Shown in pieces: positions 52,428 to 59,109 of a stretch of DNA of 59,109 nt. Both the position numbers and the translations under genes were made by a program. Source of the DNA: Pseudobdellovibrionaceae bacterium (GTDB lineage Bacteria; Bdellovibrionota; Bdellovibrionia; Bdellovibrionales; Bdellovibrionaceae); the NCBI GenBank assembly GCA_021731025.1, contig JAKFYD010000061.1:1-59109 (forward strand), given 5' to 3'. Each line of letters opens with the position of its first letter. Positions within the stretch are counted from its first letter, which is position 1. Under the pieces are notes generated by a model. The model was given only the letters and a program-made list of their open reading frames with translations. It was not told where the DNA came from and ran no database searches.

Positions 52428-54365
52428 ATGGCAAAATACACTCCTGAATTTATCGAGAGAGTGGCAGAAGCCAATAACATCGTTGACCTCATCTCTCAAC
52501 AGACACAGTTAAGACCAACGGGCGGCGGGCTGATGGGTCGTTGTCCTTTTCCAGATCACAAAGAAAAAACTCCCAGCTTTTCCGTTTCTGAAGCCAAACA
52601 AGTTTATCACTGTTTTGGTTGTCACAAGAGCGGAAATATTTTTTCTTTTTTGCGTGATTTTCAGGGAATGTCTTTTCCTGAAGCCGTTGAATTTTTAGCA
52701 GATCGTGCCAGCATTTCATTGCCGCAAACCAGTGCGGACTCTCACGAAATTGATAAAGTGGCTCAAAGAAAAAAACTTTTATTAACTGCCAATAAATGGG
52801 CTTTGCATTTTTTTCGCGAGCAGCTGAAGCGCCAACCTGCGGAACATCCCGTAAAAAGTTACATTCAAAAACGTGGGCTCAACAGCGAGATCATCGAAAC
52901 TTTCCAGATTGGTTATGCCCCGCCTGAATGGGATGGCCTGGTGCAATTTCTTAACTCTAAAGGCATTTCTATGGAAATTGCCGAAGAGGCTCGATTGGTT
53001 AAAGCACGCAGTCAGGGTAAAACAGGACACTTTGATATTTTTCGCGATCGACTGATCTTTCCTATTCTGAATAATCAGGGTGATCCGGTGGCCTTTGGGG
53101 GCCGCATCATCGAAACGGGCGAGCCCAAATACTTAAACTCGCCAGAAACTCCTGTTTTTGTGAAAGGGAAGATTCTTTATGGTCTTTACCAGACGGCGCG
53201 CTACATCCGTGCCGAAGACAACGTTCTGATTGTTGAAGGCTATATGGATTTAATTTCCCTTTACCAAATGGGGATTCGCAATGTGGTGGCGACGATGGGC
53301 ACGGCCTTGACAGCCGATCATGGGCGTTTTCTGAAACGCCTCACAAAAAATGTAGTAGTGCTTTTTGACGGAGACGCTGCCGGTCAGGAAGCTGCAGAAA
53401 GATCACTGCCTTTGCTTTTGGGGTGTGAAATTTTTCCAAAAGGTCTTTTGCTTCCTGATAACCAAGATCCTGATGATTTTGTTAAAGCGAGTGGGGCTGA
53501 AGAACTGACTCGACGTGTGAAACAGGCTCCTGACTTGTTCAGTCTCAATCTTTCGCAGTGGATGAAAGCTTATCGGGGAGAAGCTAGCGAAAAAATTCAA
53601 CTTATTGATCGGCTAAAAACACTTTTTCGTGTGATTAGTGATCGCCGCCTGCAAGATCTTTACCTGCAAGAATCAGCACAAAAGTTAGGTGTTGCACTTC
53701 CCTGGCTGCGCCAAGCTTTGGGAACAGAAAATATGGCAAAAAATACGCAGAGCCATCAACCAAACAAGCCCTTATTTGTGTCTGAATCTTCGAGGGGAGA
53801 AGATGATCTTGCAAAAAAAGTTAACCTGGCTGAACCAGAGTATCGCCTGAAAGGCGCGCCAGCAGCAGAGTTGCTGCTTTTGTCACTCGTGCTCAAAAGT
53901 CGTGCCAATTTGCATTTGATCGAAAGTGAAAATGCTCTCGATTATGTGACTCACGAAAGTGTGAAAAAGCTTCTTGTAAAAAGCTTGGATGTCTATAGAC
54001 AAAACCCCGAGAAATTTGATAGGTTGATCAGTCAACTCATGACGAGTGTAGACGAACCTCGATTTTTGTTTCATGATGATCCCTTATTGCGAGAAAATAA
54101 TAAGGAACATCACGGAGGAGAAACGCGTTCAGAATTAATGAACGAAGTTCTCGAAGAGAATAAAAATGAAGGTCGTCTGATTTTCGATGAAGAGACTGAA
54201 CAGAAACTTTTGAAAGATACCTTTAGACGAATTCGCGAAAATTCACTGAGGGATCAACTGAAAAAGCTAGCTCTTGAATTGAAAATGAATCCGACACCGG
54301 AAAAGATGCAGTTGATGATGAGTTTGCAAAAGGATTTGAGCTCATTAAATCGCAAAGAGATTTGA
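52428..54365 (+). CDS. dnaG: DNA primase
   Basis: Makes RNA primers for replication. 645 aa. A CHC2 zinc finger (C39, H44, C62, C65 in [14 protein letters not shown] and YHCFGC) is followed by the catalytic core ([22 protein letters not shown]), a TOPRIM fold with [14 protein letters not shown] and [14 protein letters not shown], and a C-terminal helicase-binding region (about 450-645). Third gene of the operon. Confidence 0.96.
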   Translation: MAKYTPEFIERVAEANNIVDLISQQTQLRPTGGGLMGRCPFPDHKEKTPSFSVSEAKQVYHCFGCHKSGNIFSFLRDFQGMSFPEAVEFLADRASISLPQTSADSHEIDKVAQRKKLLLTANKWALHFFREQLKRQPAEHPVKSYIQKRGLNSEIIETFQIGYAPPEWDGLVQFLNSKGISMEIAEEARLVKARSQGKTGHFDIFRDRLIFPILNNQGDPVAFGGRIIETGEPKYLNSPETPVFVKGKILYGLYQTARYIRAEDNVLIVEGYMDLISLYQMGIRNVVATMGTALTADHGRFLKRLTKNVVVLFDGDAAGQEAAERSLPLLLGCEIFPKGLLLPDNQDPDDFVKASGAEELTRRVKQAPDLFSLNLSQWMKAYRGEASEKIQLIDRLKTLFRVISDRRLQDLYLQESAQKLGVALPWLRQALGTENMAKNTQSHQPNKPLFVSESSRGEDDLAKKVNLAEPEYRLKGAPAAELLLLSLVLKSRANLHLIESENALDYVTHESVKKLLVKSLDVYRQNPEKFDRLISQLMTSVDEPRFLFHDDPLLRENNKEHHGGETRSELMNEVLEENKNEGRLIFDEETEQKLLKDTFRRIRENSLRDQLKKLALELKMNPTPEKMQLMMSLQKDLSSLNRKEI

Positions 54366-54381
54366 AACAGAAGAGGTCTTA

Positions 54382-56211
54382 ATGAAACCAAACGTTCCTG
54401 GCTCGCCAAAAGAACCGATCAAGGTCTTATCCCAAATTGAACAAGAAGCCCTGATTAAAGAGGAAATAGAAAAGTTTCTTAAGATATCCAAAGAAAAAGG
54501 CACGTTGACCATCGAAGAGATCAACGACATGTTGCCGCCAGAAATTATTCATCCAGCAGTTCTTGATGCTTTCATGCATGCCTTAGAAGCCAATGGCGCT
54601 TCTATTTTAGAATATTCGGAAGAAGCAAAAGCCGAAGAAGAAGGCGAAGCCGCATTCCTGACTGACACTGATAAATCAGACGACGATGAAGATGCCGATG
54701 AAAAAGCAGAAAGTGAAGACGTTAAAGGAAATGATCCTGTTCGTCTTTACCTGCGAAAAATGGGAAGCGTTTCCTTACTGACTCGTGAAGGTGAAGTAGA
54801 AATTGCTCGGCGTATCGAAAAAGGGGAGCGAGAAATCGTTCGTGCCATTTTGTTATGTCCATTGGGAACTTGGGAAATTATCAACCTTGGTAAACGATTG
54901 GATGAAGGTCGTATCAAAGTTAAAGCCATCTTCCGCGGTCTTGAAGATGAAGAAACTCAGTATGATGAAAAAGAATACATCGATAAAATTCATGAACTCA
55001 TCGATAAAGTAAAAGAATACCAAGAAGCGACTCGCAAACATTTTGAAGTTCTTCGCAGAGAAGATACTCCCAATGATAAGCGCGCCGCCATCATGAGTGA
55101 CTTAAATGTGTTGAATGAAAAATTGATGGCGAATTTCGAGTCCATCAATTTCAATCGTAAAACCATCAATCGCATCGTGATTAAATTTAAAAACTTAGTG
55201 AACCGCATGGGTGTGCTCCGCCGACGTATCAAAGACGGCATGGAGAGAACTTTCTCGAAAGATGTTGCTTCGATGGTTGAACGTCTGAAATTGATGGAGA
55301 CCAACGAAAAAGAACTCATGAAAATGACCAAAGACACAGGTTTGAATTTTGGTCGTTACCGCACTTACGCGATCCAAGCTGAAGAAGCTGAAAAACGTTT
55401 AGTACGTTTGAATGCAGACACTGAAATGAACTTCCGTTGGATCCAGGAAACTTACACCGCCATCTGGAAAGGTGAGCGCGAAGCTGATTTGGCAAAATCA
55501 GAACTGGTTGAAGCGAATCTTCGTCTGGTGGTTTCTATTGCAAAAAAATACACCAACCGCGGTTTACAGTTTTTGGATTTAATCCAAGAAGGAAACATCG
55601 GTTTGATGAAAGCCGTTGATAAGTTCGAGTATCGCCGAGGTTACAAGTTTTCGACTTACGCCACGTGGTGGATTCGTCAGGCCATCACTCGCGCTATCGC
55701 GGATCAAGCGCGAACGATTCGTATCCCTGTGCATATGATCGAGACGATCAACAAGCTCGTTCGTACTTCACGTTACTTAGTTCAAGAATTAGGTCGCGAA
55801 CCAATTCCTGAAGAGATCGCTGAAAAAATGGATATGCCGGTTGATAAAGTTCGCAAGGTTCTGAAAATTGCGAAAGAGCCTATCAGCTTGGAAACTCCAG
55901 TGGGTGAAGAAGAAGATTCTCACTTGGGTGATTTTATCGAAGATAAAAAAGTTATCAATCCTTCGGAAGCCATCGTGAATTTGAACTTGGCCGAGCAAAC
56001 TCGCCGAGTTCTTTCAACGTTGACTCCAAGGGAAGAAAAAGTTTTACGCATGCGTTTTGGTATCGGGGAAGAAAGCGATCACACTTTGGAAGAAGTGGGA
56101 CAAGACTTCAACGTCACCAGGGAACGTATTCGTCAGATCGAAGCGAAAGCATTGCGAAAGCTTCGTCATCCCAGTCGTTCGAACAAGCTCAAAGCTTTCG
56201 TCGACAGTTGA
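54382..56211 (+). CDS. rpoD: Primary sigma factor RpoD (sigma-70)
   Basis: 609 aa. Region 1.1 at the N-terminus, an acidic linker ([19 protein letters not shown]), region 1.2 ([32 protein letters not shown]) and a long non-conserved region. Regions 2.1-2.4 are [74 protein letters not shown]. Region 4.2 is [34 protein letters not shown] tRNA gene begins 14 bp after its stop. Confidence 0.97.
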   Translation: MKPNVPGSPKEPIKVLSQIEQEALIKEEIEKFLKISKEKGTLTIEEINDMLPPEIIHPAVLDAFMHALEANGASILEYSEEAKAEEEGEAAFLTDTDKSDDDEDADEKAESEDVKGNDPVRLYLRKMGSVSLLTREGEVEIARRIEKGEREIVRAILLCPLGTWEIINLGKRLDEGRIKVKAIFRGLEDEETQYDEKEYIDKIHELIDKVKEYQEATRKHFEVLRREDTPNDKRAAIMSDLNVLNEKLMANFESINFNRKTINRIVIKFKNLVNRMGVLRRRIKDGMERTFSKDVASMVERLKLMETNEKELMKMTKDTGLNFGRYRTYAIQAEEAEKRLVRLNADTEMNFRWIQETYTAIWKGEREADLAKSELVEANLRLVVSIAKKYTNRGLQFLDLIQEGNIGLMKAVDKFEYRRGYKFSTYATWWIRQAITRAIADQARTIRIPVHMIETINKLVRTSRYLVQELGREPIPEEIAEKMDMPVDKVRKVLKIAKEPISLETPVGEEEDSHLGDFIEDKKVINPSEAIVNLNLAEQTRRVLSTLTPREEKVLRMRFGIGEESDHTLEEVGQDFNVTRERIRQIEAKALRKLRHPSRSNKLKAFVDS

Positions 56212-56225
56212 TTTTAAACACCAGC

Positions 56226-56302
56226 GGGGGGATAGCTTAGCTGGTTAAAGCAGCCGGCTCATAACCGGCGGATCGGGGGTTCGAATCCCTCTCCCCCTAC
56301 CA
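56226..56302 (+). tRNA. tRNA with CAU anticodon (elongator Met or Ile2)
   Basis: The cloverleaf is complete: acceptor GGGGGGA with TCCCCCT (one G-U pair), D-arm GCTT/AAGC, anticodon arm GCCGG-CTCATAA-CCGGC, 5-base variable loop, T-arm GGGGG-TTCGAAT-CCCTC and encoded CCA. The anticodon is CAU. The first pair is formed and the anticodon stem lacks the three G-C pairs of initiators, so it is either elongator Met or Ile2 (CAU, lysidine-modified); these cannot be separated by eye. It lies 14 bp after rpoD. The serine recombinase reading frame ends inside it on the opposite strand. Confidence 0.93.
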
Positions 56303-58047
56303 AATTCAGCAACCTGCAATTTTCCGATGGCCCCATTCTCAGAATTCGAAAAAGAGCAGGTAGCACTTGAAACCCGATCTGATGGATTGGGTTTTTTAGT
56401 TTTATGGGCCGCAAGTTCAATGACCTGTGCATCAAAAATTGCAGGCTGGTCACCATTTGATCCACCGGCTTGTGACGATGTTTTGTGAAACAGCCTGTAG
56501 GTGATTCTAAGGCCAGTCGGTACAACAACCAGCGCATCTAACAGATCTTTAAGCAGGTCTTTTTTCATGGCCACAGTGGCCTTTTTCCAACCACGATTAA
56601 ATGATTCCAAACGCTCTTTGAGGTCTATGACCGACAAGTTCACATCCTCTTCCTGATTCTCTTTGGCTTTTAGTTTTTCAAGTTCCGCCGCAAGAATTCG
56701 TCTGGTTCGGCCTAAGCTCTCAAGTTCATCGGTGAAAAGCTTTATGGCCTCTGACTCTTGGCTGACAGTGGATTGGTTTCTAAAAGTGGTCTGAATCGTC
56801 TTTTGAATTTCATCAAGCTGCTTTTGCAGTGCAAGCCGCTGAGCTTTTAGATTTTCAGGTCGGACTATTGAGACCTTTCGGATCTGCTGTTCAATTTTAT
56901 CAAAGTATCCAGCTCGGATCAAAATCTCTGACAAATGATTTTCTAAGGCATCCTCTATTTCTTCGGCTCGTGTCCGCTTGATCGTGCAATCAATGACATC
57001 GCCCTTTTTTGAAGTATGCACATAATATCTATGAACCTGATTTTTGCCGTGAGCTGATGAGCCAACTAAAGCTCTGCCACAATCACCACATTTTAAAAGT
57101 CCTGATAGTAAAAATACGCGTCGTTCTCCGTTCTCAACTCTCAGTCTTGCGCTTGATCTGTTGGAATCAAGCCGATCTTGGACTTTTTTAAAGACACCTT
57201 CGTCAACAATTGCAGGCCAAGAGGCTTTCGCCTCACCGTACTTTTGCCAAACTTTAAGATGGCTCTGATCTTTGTCTTTGTTGTGCCTGTTGATTTCTTT
57301 AACGCCAATGTAGACCGGATTCTGAAGCAAGTGACGTAAGCTATCGTTAGCCCATCTGCCAGCAAGCACCAGCCGATTTTTCGTAGCATTTCTGGCTTTG
57401 GGCCGAATATTCAAAGCCTCAAGGACGGGTATGGTTTTTCCGACGGTGCCGTGCTCGATAAACAAGTCGAATATTTTTCTAACCGTTTTAGCTTCTTCCT
57501 CGTTGACGATGAAAGTTGCTTTGTTATCCGGGTTTTTATCATAGCCCATGACTGAAATGCCGCCGCTATTGAGCCCGCGCATTGCGCGTGAGTGGCAGTT
57601 GATCGCAACCCGTTCTGAAATTTGCTTTCGCTCGAACTGGGCCAAATTTATCATATTATAGATCATCATCTCGCCAGCCGGGGTGCTTGTATCAAATTGC
57701 TCTTTGATCGAAAGAAACTTCCCTTTGAAATCTTCAAGGTCTTCTAACAGGTCGCAAAAATCTGGGATATTGCGAGAAAGCCTTGAGAGCTCCGTCACCA
57801 AGATCATATTGATTTTGCCTTTTTTAAGGTCCTTCAACATCCGCTGATAAGCGGGACGGTTGGTGTCTTTGGCGGAGTAACCGTCATCTATATAAAAATC
57901 AGCAATCTTCCCCCAACCTTTTTCTTGAGCATTTTTGAAATCAACGAATGTCTGGATGCGATGGCGTTGGTTGTCCATTGATCCCTCGACGACCGCGGCC
58001 TGTTCTTCCGTTGAGACCCTGCAATACGTTCCGATTAAGAAAGACAT
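56245..58047 (-). CDS. Large serine recombinase / integrase (600 aa)
   Basis: Resolvase-type catalytic domain at the N-terminus: nucleophile Ser12 in GTYCRVSTEEQ, then INMILVTELSRLSRNIPDF and FERKQISERV. A recombinase domain (SVMGYDKNP, VRKIFDLFIEHGTVGKT, NPVYIGVKEINRH) and a zinc ribbon with C-x2-C (LKCGDCGRALVG) and a later Cys (DVIDC) follow, then a coiled coil. AAGGAG precedes ATG 58047. The last ~19 codons are the antisense of the tRNA (ending IRTPDPPVMSRLL), a familiar false tail, so the end was created by joining to the host tRNA. It is the last gene of the element's operon. Confidence 0.92.
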   Translation of the reverse strand: MSFLIGTYCRVSTEEQAAVVEGSMDNQRHRIQTFVDFKNAQEKGWGKIADFYIDDGYSAKDTNRPAYQRMLKDLKKGKINMILVTELSRLSRNIPDFCDLLEDLEDFKGKFLSIKEQFDTSTPAGEMMIYNMINLAQFERKQISERVAINCHSRAMRGLNSGGISVMGYDKNPDNKATFIVNEEEAKTVRKIFDLFIEHGTVGKTIPVLEALNIRPKARNATKNRLVLAGRWANDSLRHLLQNPVYIGVKEINRHNKDKDQSHLKVWQKYGEAKASWPAIVDEGVFKKVQDRLDSNRSSARLRVENGERRVFLLSGLLKCGDCGRALVGSSAHGKNQVHRYYVHTSKKGDVIDCTIKRTRAEEIEDALENHLSEILIRAGYFDKIEQQIRKVSIVRPENLKAQRLALQKQLDEIQKTIQTTFRNQSTVSQESEAIKLFTDELESLGRTRRILAAELEKLKAKENQEEDVNLSVIDLKERLESFNRGWKKATVAMKKDLLKDLLDALVVVPTGLRITYRLFHKTSSQAGGSNGDQPAIFDAQVIELAAHKTKKPNPSDRVSSATCSFSNSENGAIGKLQVAEFGRGRGIRTPDPPVMSRLL

Positions 58048-58089
58048 TTCAAAATCTCCTTAAGAGCAGAGCGAATATAAATTTTTGGC

Positions 58090-58290
58090 TTACGCTGTAA
58101 TTTCATATTGTTCCTCCTCTTTCTTTGGACGGCCTTTTTTATTTCCGAGCAAAAGCATTTTTGATACTAGATCCTGAACATTTGCCGATCTGGCTTCGGC
58201 CTCCGGTGATTTATCCACCGTCTCTATAAGTTCAATCTCCATGTCTGTCCGTTCTAACTTTACTGCCTTTGCGTTCTTACGCGCTGGCAT
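58090..58290 (-). CDS. Small charged protein in the recombinase operon (66 aa)
   Basis: Basic N-terminus, an acidic middle (MEIELIETVDKSPEAEARS) and a KKGRPKKEEE AT-hook-like tail that could bind DNA. It overlaps the HTH gene by 14 bases and lies 42 bp before the recombinase. Possibly an accessory DNA-binding or directionality protein; that is an inference from size, charge and position. Confidence 0.65.
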   Translation of the reverse strand: MPARKNAKAVKLERTDMEIELIETVDKSPEAEARSANVQDLVSKMLLLGNKKGRPKKEEEQYEITA

Positions 58291-58540
58291 GCTTCTTCAC
58301 TTTCTTAGGCCGCTTTGCGACTTTCACATGCTTGCGGAGTAGATCCAGTAACTCCTTAGCCTTTTTCTCTGGAAGCTCATCTGCGACACTCATCACTGCT
58401 TGAGAAAGTGGGCTTGGATTCCTGAAGCCCGTTTCTATATGGCTAATCGGTTGCTTCCCAGAGAGCCCTAAAATTTCCGCAAGATCCGCTTGTGTGAGTC
58501 CCAACCGTTCTCTGATCTCTTTAAATTTGGCTGGACTCAT
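58277..58540 (-). CDS. XRE-family helix-turn-helix protein (87 aa)
   Basis: FKEIRERLGLTQADLAEILGLSGKQPISHIETGFRNPSPL is a Cro/C1-type DNA-binding domain, followed by a short helix and a Lys-rich tail (KVAKRPKKVKKHAS). Overlaps both neighbours, by 4 bases with the 136-aa gene. Probably controls this small operon. Confidence 0.87.
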   Translation of the reverse strand: MSPAKFKEIRERLGLTQADLAEILGLSGKQPISHIETGFRNPSPLSQAVMSVADELPEKKAKELLDLLRKHVKVAKRPKKVKKHASA

Positions 58541-58947
58541 GCTGCATCACTTTCTTTAGGTATATCTTTGATATACTCAAGATTCAAGTTCTTTTTTGAT
58601 TTTTTTGGCGATGCGGCCTGTCCTAAATAAGATTCCGAAATGGCATCGACAATACTTTGCGGGACCTTCTCACCATTCTTGATCTTTTTCAAGAGGCGCT
58701 CCATATGGGTCACAAGGCTAAAATGCTCATTTCGAATAAGCTGAATATTGGGCTCGCTTAATTCGTTTTTAAATTTCATTATCATATGATTGGCAACGTC
58801 CGAGCGGCTCACCCGGCCAGCATCAAAACCCTCATTCACCGCATCTGTAATGTCATTCAAAGCCACCTCTGACTGCTTTGATATGAAGATTCGTATAATG
58901 TTTTGTTCGCTGGCGTTTTCCTTTTTGTCTTTGTTTTCTTGTTCCAT
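58537..58947 (-). CDS. Unidentified 136-aa protein, first gene of the element operon
   Basis: Mostly helical with a Lys/Glu-rich start. The region IIRIFISKQSEVALNDITDAVNEGFDAGRVSRSDVANHMIMKF resembles the N-terminal part of relaxosome or plasmid-type DNA-binding proteins, but no family can be assigned. AGGAGG is 6 bases before ATG 58947, and a second AGGAGGT lies about 20 bases further upstream. Overlaps the HTH gene by 4 bases. Confidence 0.72.
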   Translation of the reverse strand: MEQENKDKKENASEQNIIRIFISKQSEVALNDITDAVNEGFDAGRVSRSDVANHMIMKFKNELSEPNIQLIRNEHFSLVTHMERLLKKIKNGEKVPQSIVDAISESYLGQAASPKKSKKNLNLEYIKDIPKESDAA

Positions 58948-59001
58948 TTCCCACCTCCTAATTAATAGTTAATTACCTCCTGATTATTATTTTTATTTAT
59001 T

Positions 59002-59109
59002 CCCCACCCAACTCGTAGGTTCCGTGTTCCTGAGCACTTTCCACCAACTACTTCGTTGGGGGGGAGTGCTCAGGAACCGAAGAGGAACCGTTAAGCGAGT
59101 TGGGTGGGG
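59002..59109. repeat. Nested palindrome at the window end, attC-like
   Basis: Outer arms CCCCACCCAACTCG (59002-59015) and CGAGTTGGGTGGGG (59096-59109) are exact complements. Inside are GGTTCC/GGAACC and a 12-bp perfect inner stem GTTCCTGAGCAC/GTGCTCAGGAAC, then a CCAAC/GTTGG tip. The outer arms contain ACCCAAC and GTTGGGT, which fit the RYYYAAC and GTTRRRY cores of integron attC sites at ~100 bp spacing, within the usual attC size. Spacers between outer and next stems are unequal (2 and 6 bases). Alternatives are a bidirectional terminator, a replication or transfer hairpin, or an unrelated assembly-breaking repeat. Confidence 0.55.

Noticed and set aside
56259-56537. Minus-strand 92-aa frame ending GGEGFEPPIRRL
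   Set aside because: The tail is the well-known false translation of a tRNA antisense strand and the rest lies inside the recombinase gene in another frame.

Overview
This window looks like chromosomal DNA of a predatory or free-living deltaproteobacterium-like organism, most likely Bdellovibrionota (Bdellovibrio relatives). The evidence is indirect: AT-leaning sequence, many lipoproteins and secreted proteins of no known family, a Tol cluster with tandem cyclophilins, a PhaR-like regulator, a PrkA/YeaH/SpoVR operon and an rpsU-yqeY-dnaG-rpoD operon. No rRNA, CRISPR array or insertion sequence was seen. A small integrative element begins at a tRNA gene near the right edge.

Layout. 1-4.4 kb: end of an unknown gene, a very large secreted protein (1110 aa) and a small secreted protein. 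4.4-10.1 kb (minus strand): tolQ-tolR-tolA-tolB followed by two cyclophilins, plus a degenerate GDPD-like membrane protein. 10.2-16.0 kb: an iron-sulfur assembly operon, Rrf2 regulator-sufB-sufC-sufD-sufS-Nfu, with overlapping or nearly abutting genes. 16.0-22.9 kb: an accessory region holding two paralogous divergent units. Each has a minus-strand stress-type gene (an eRF1-like protein or a CBS-domain protein), a conserved intergenic block, and a plus-strand 132-aa secreted protein, with zinc-metallopeptidase lipoproteins nearby. 23.2-32 kb: xseA-xseB-ispA-tlyA, a patatin-like lipoprotein that has lost its catalytic residues, pepP, a HAD phosphatase, a GNAT-like protein and glpD. 33-37.6 kb: mreB translationally chained to a sigma-like gene, an anti-sigma-like membrane protein and a histidine kinase. 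37.7-45 kb: envelope lipoproteins (LpoB, two TPR lipoproteins, a LolB-like protein), a JAB-only RadC relative, a PhaR-like regulator and a GspG-like protein. 45.3-50.4 kb: prkA-yeaH-spoVR followed by a SUI1-type factor. 50.4-56.2 kb: an OmpR-type regulator, tadA and the rpsU-yqeY-dnaG-rpoD operon, ending in a tRNA with a CAU anticodon.

The right end (56.2-59.1 kb) is a compact minus-strand operon: a 136-aa protein, an XRE-type HTH protein, a 66-aa protein and a 600-aa serine recombinase. The recombinase reading frame ends inside the tRNA. The window stops at the far arm of a roughly 108-bp nested palindrome whose outer arms contain RYYYAAC and GTTRRRY, the core signature of integron attC sites.

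The observations most worth following are the duplicated divergent regulatory module at 16.8-20.4 kb, the MreB/sigma/anti-sigma/kinase operon, and the recombinase-tRNA junction with the terminal palindrome. All functional statements are based on reading motifs by eye; no database search was run.
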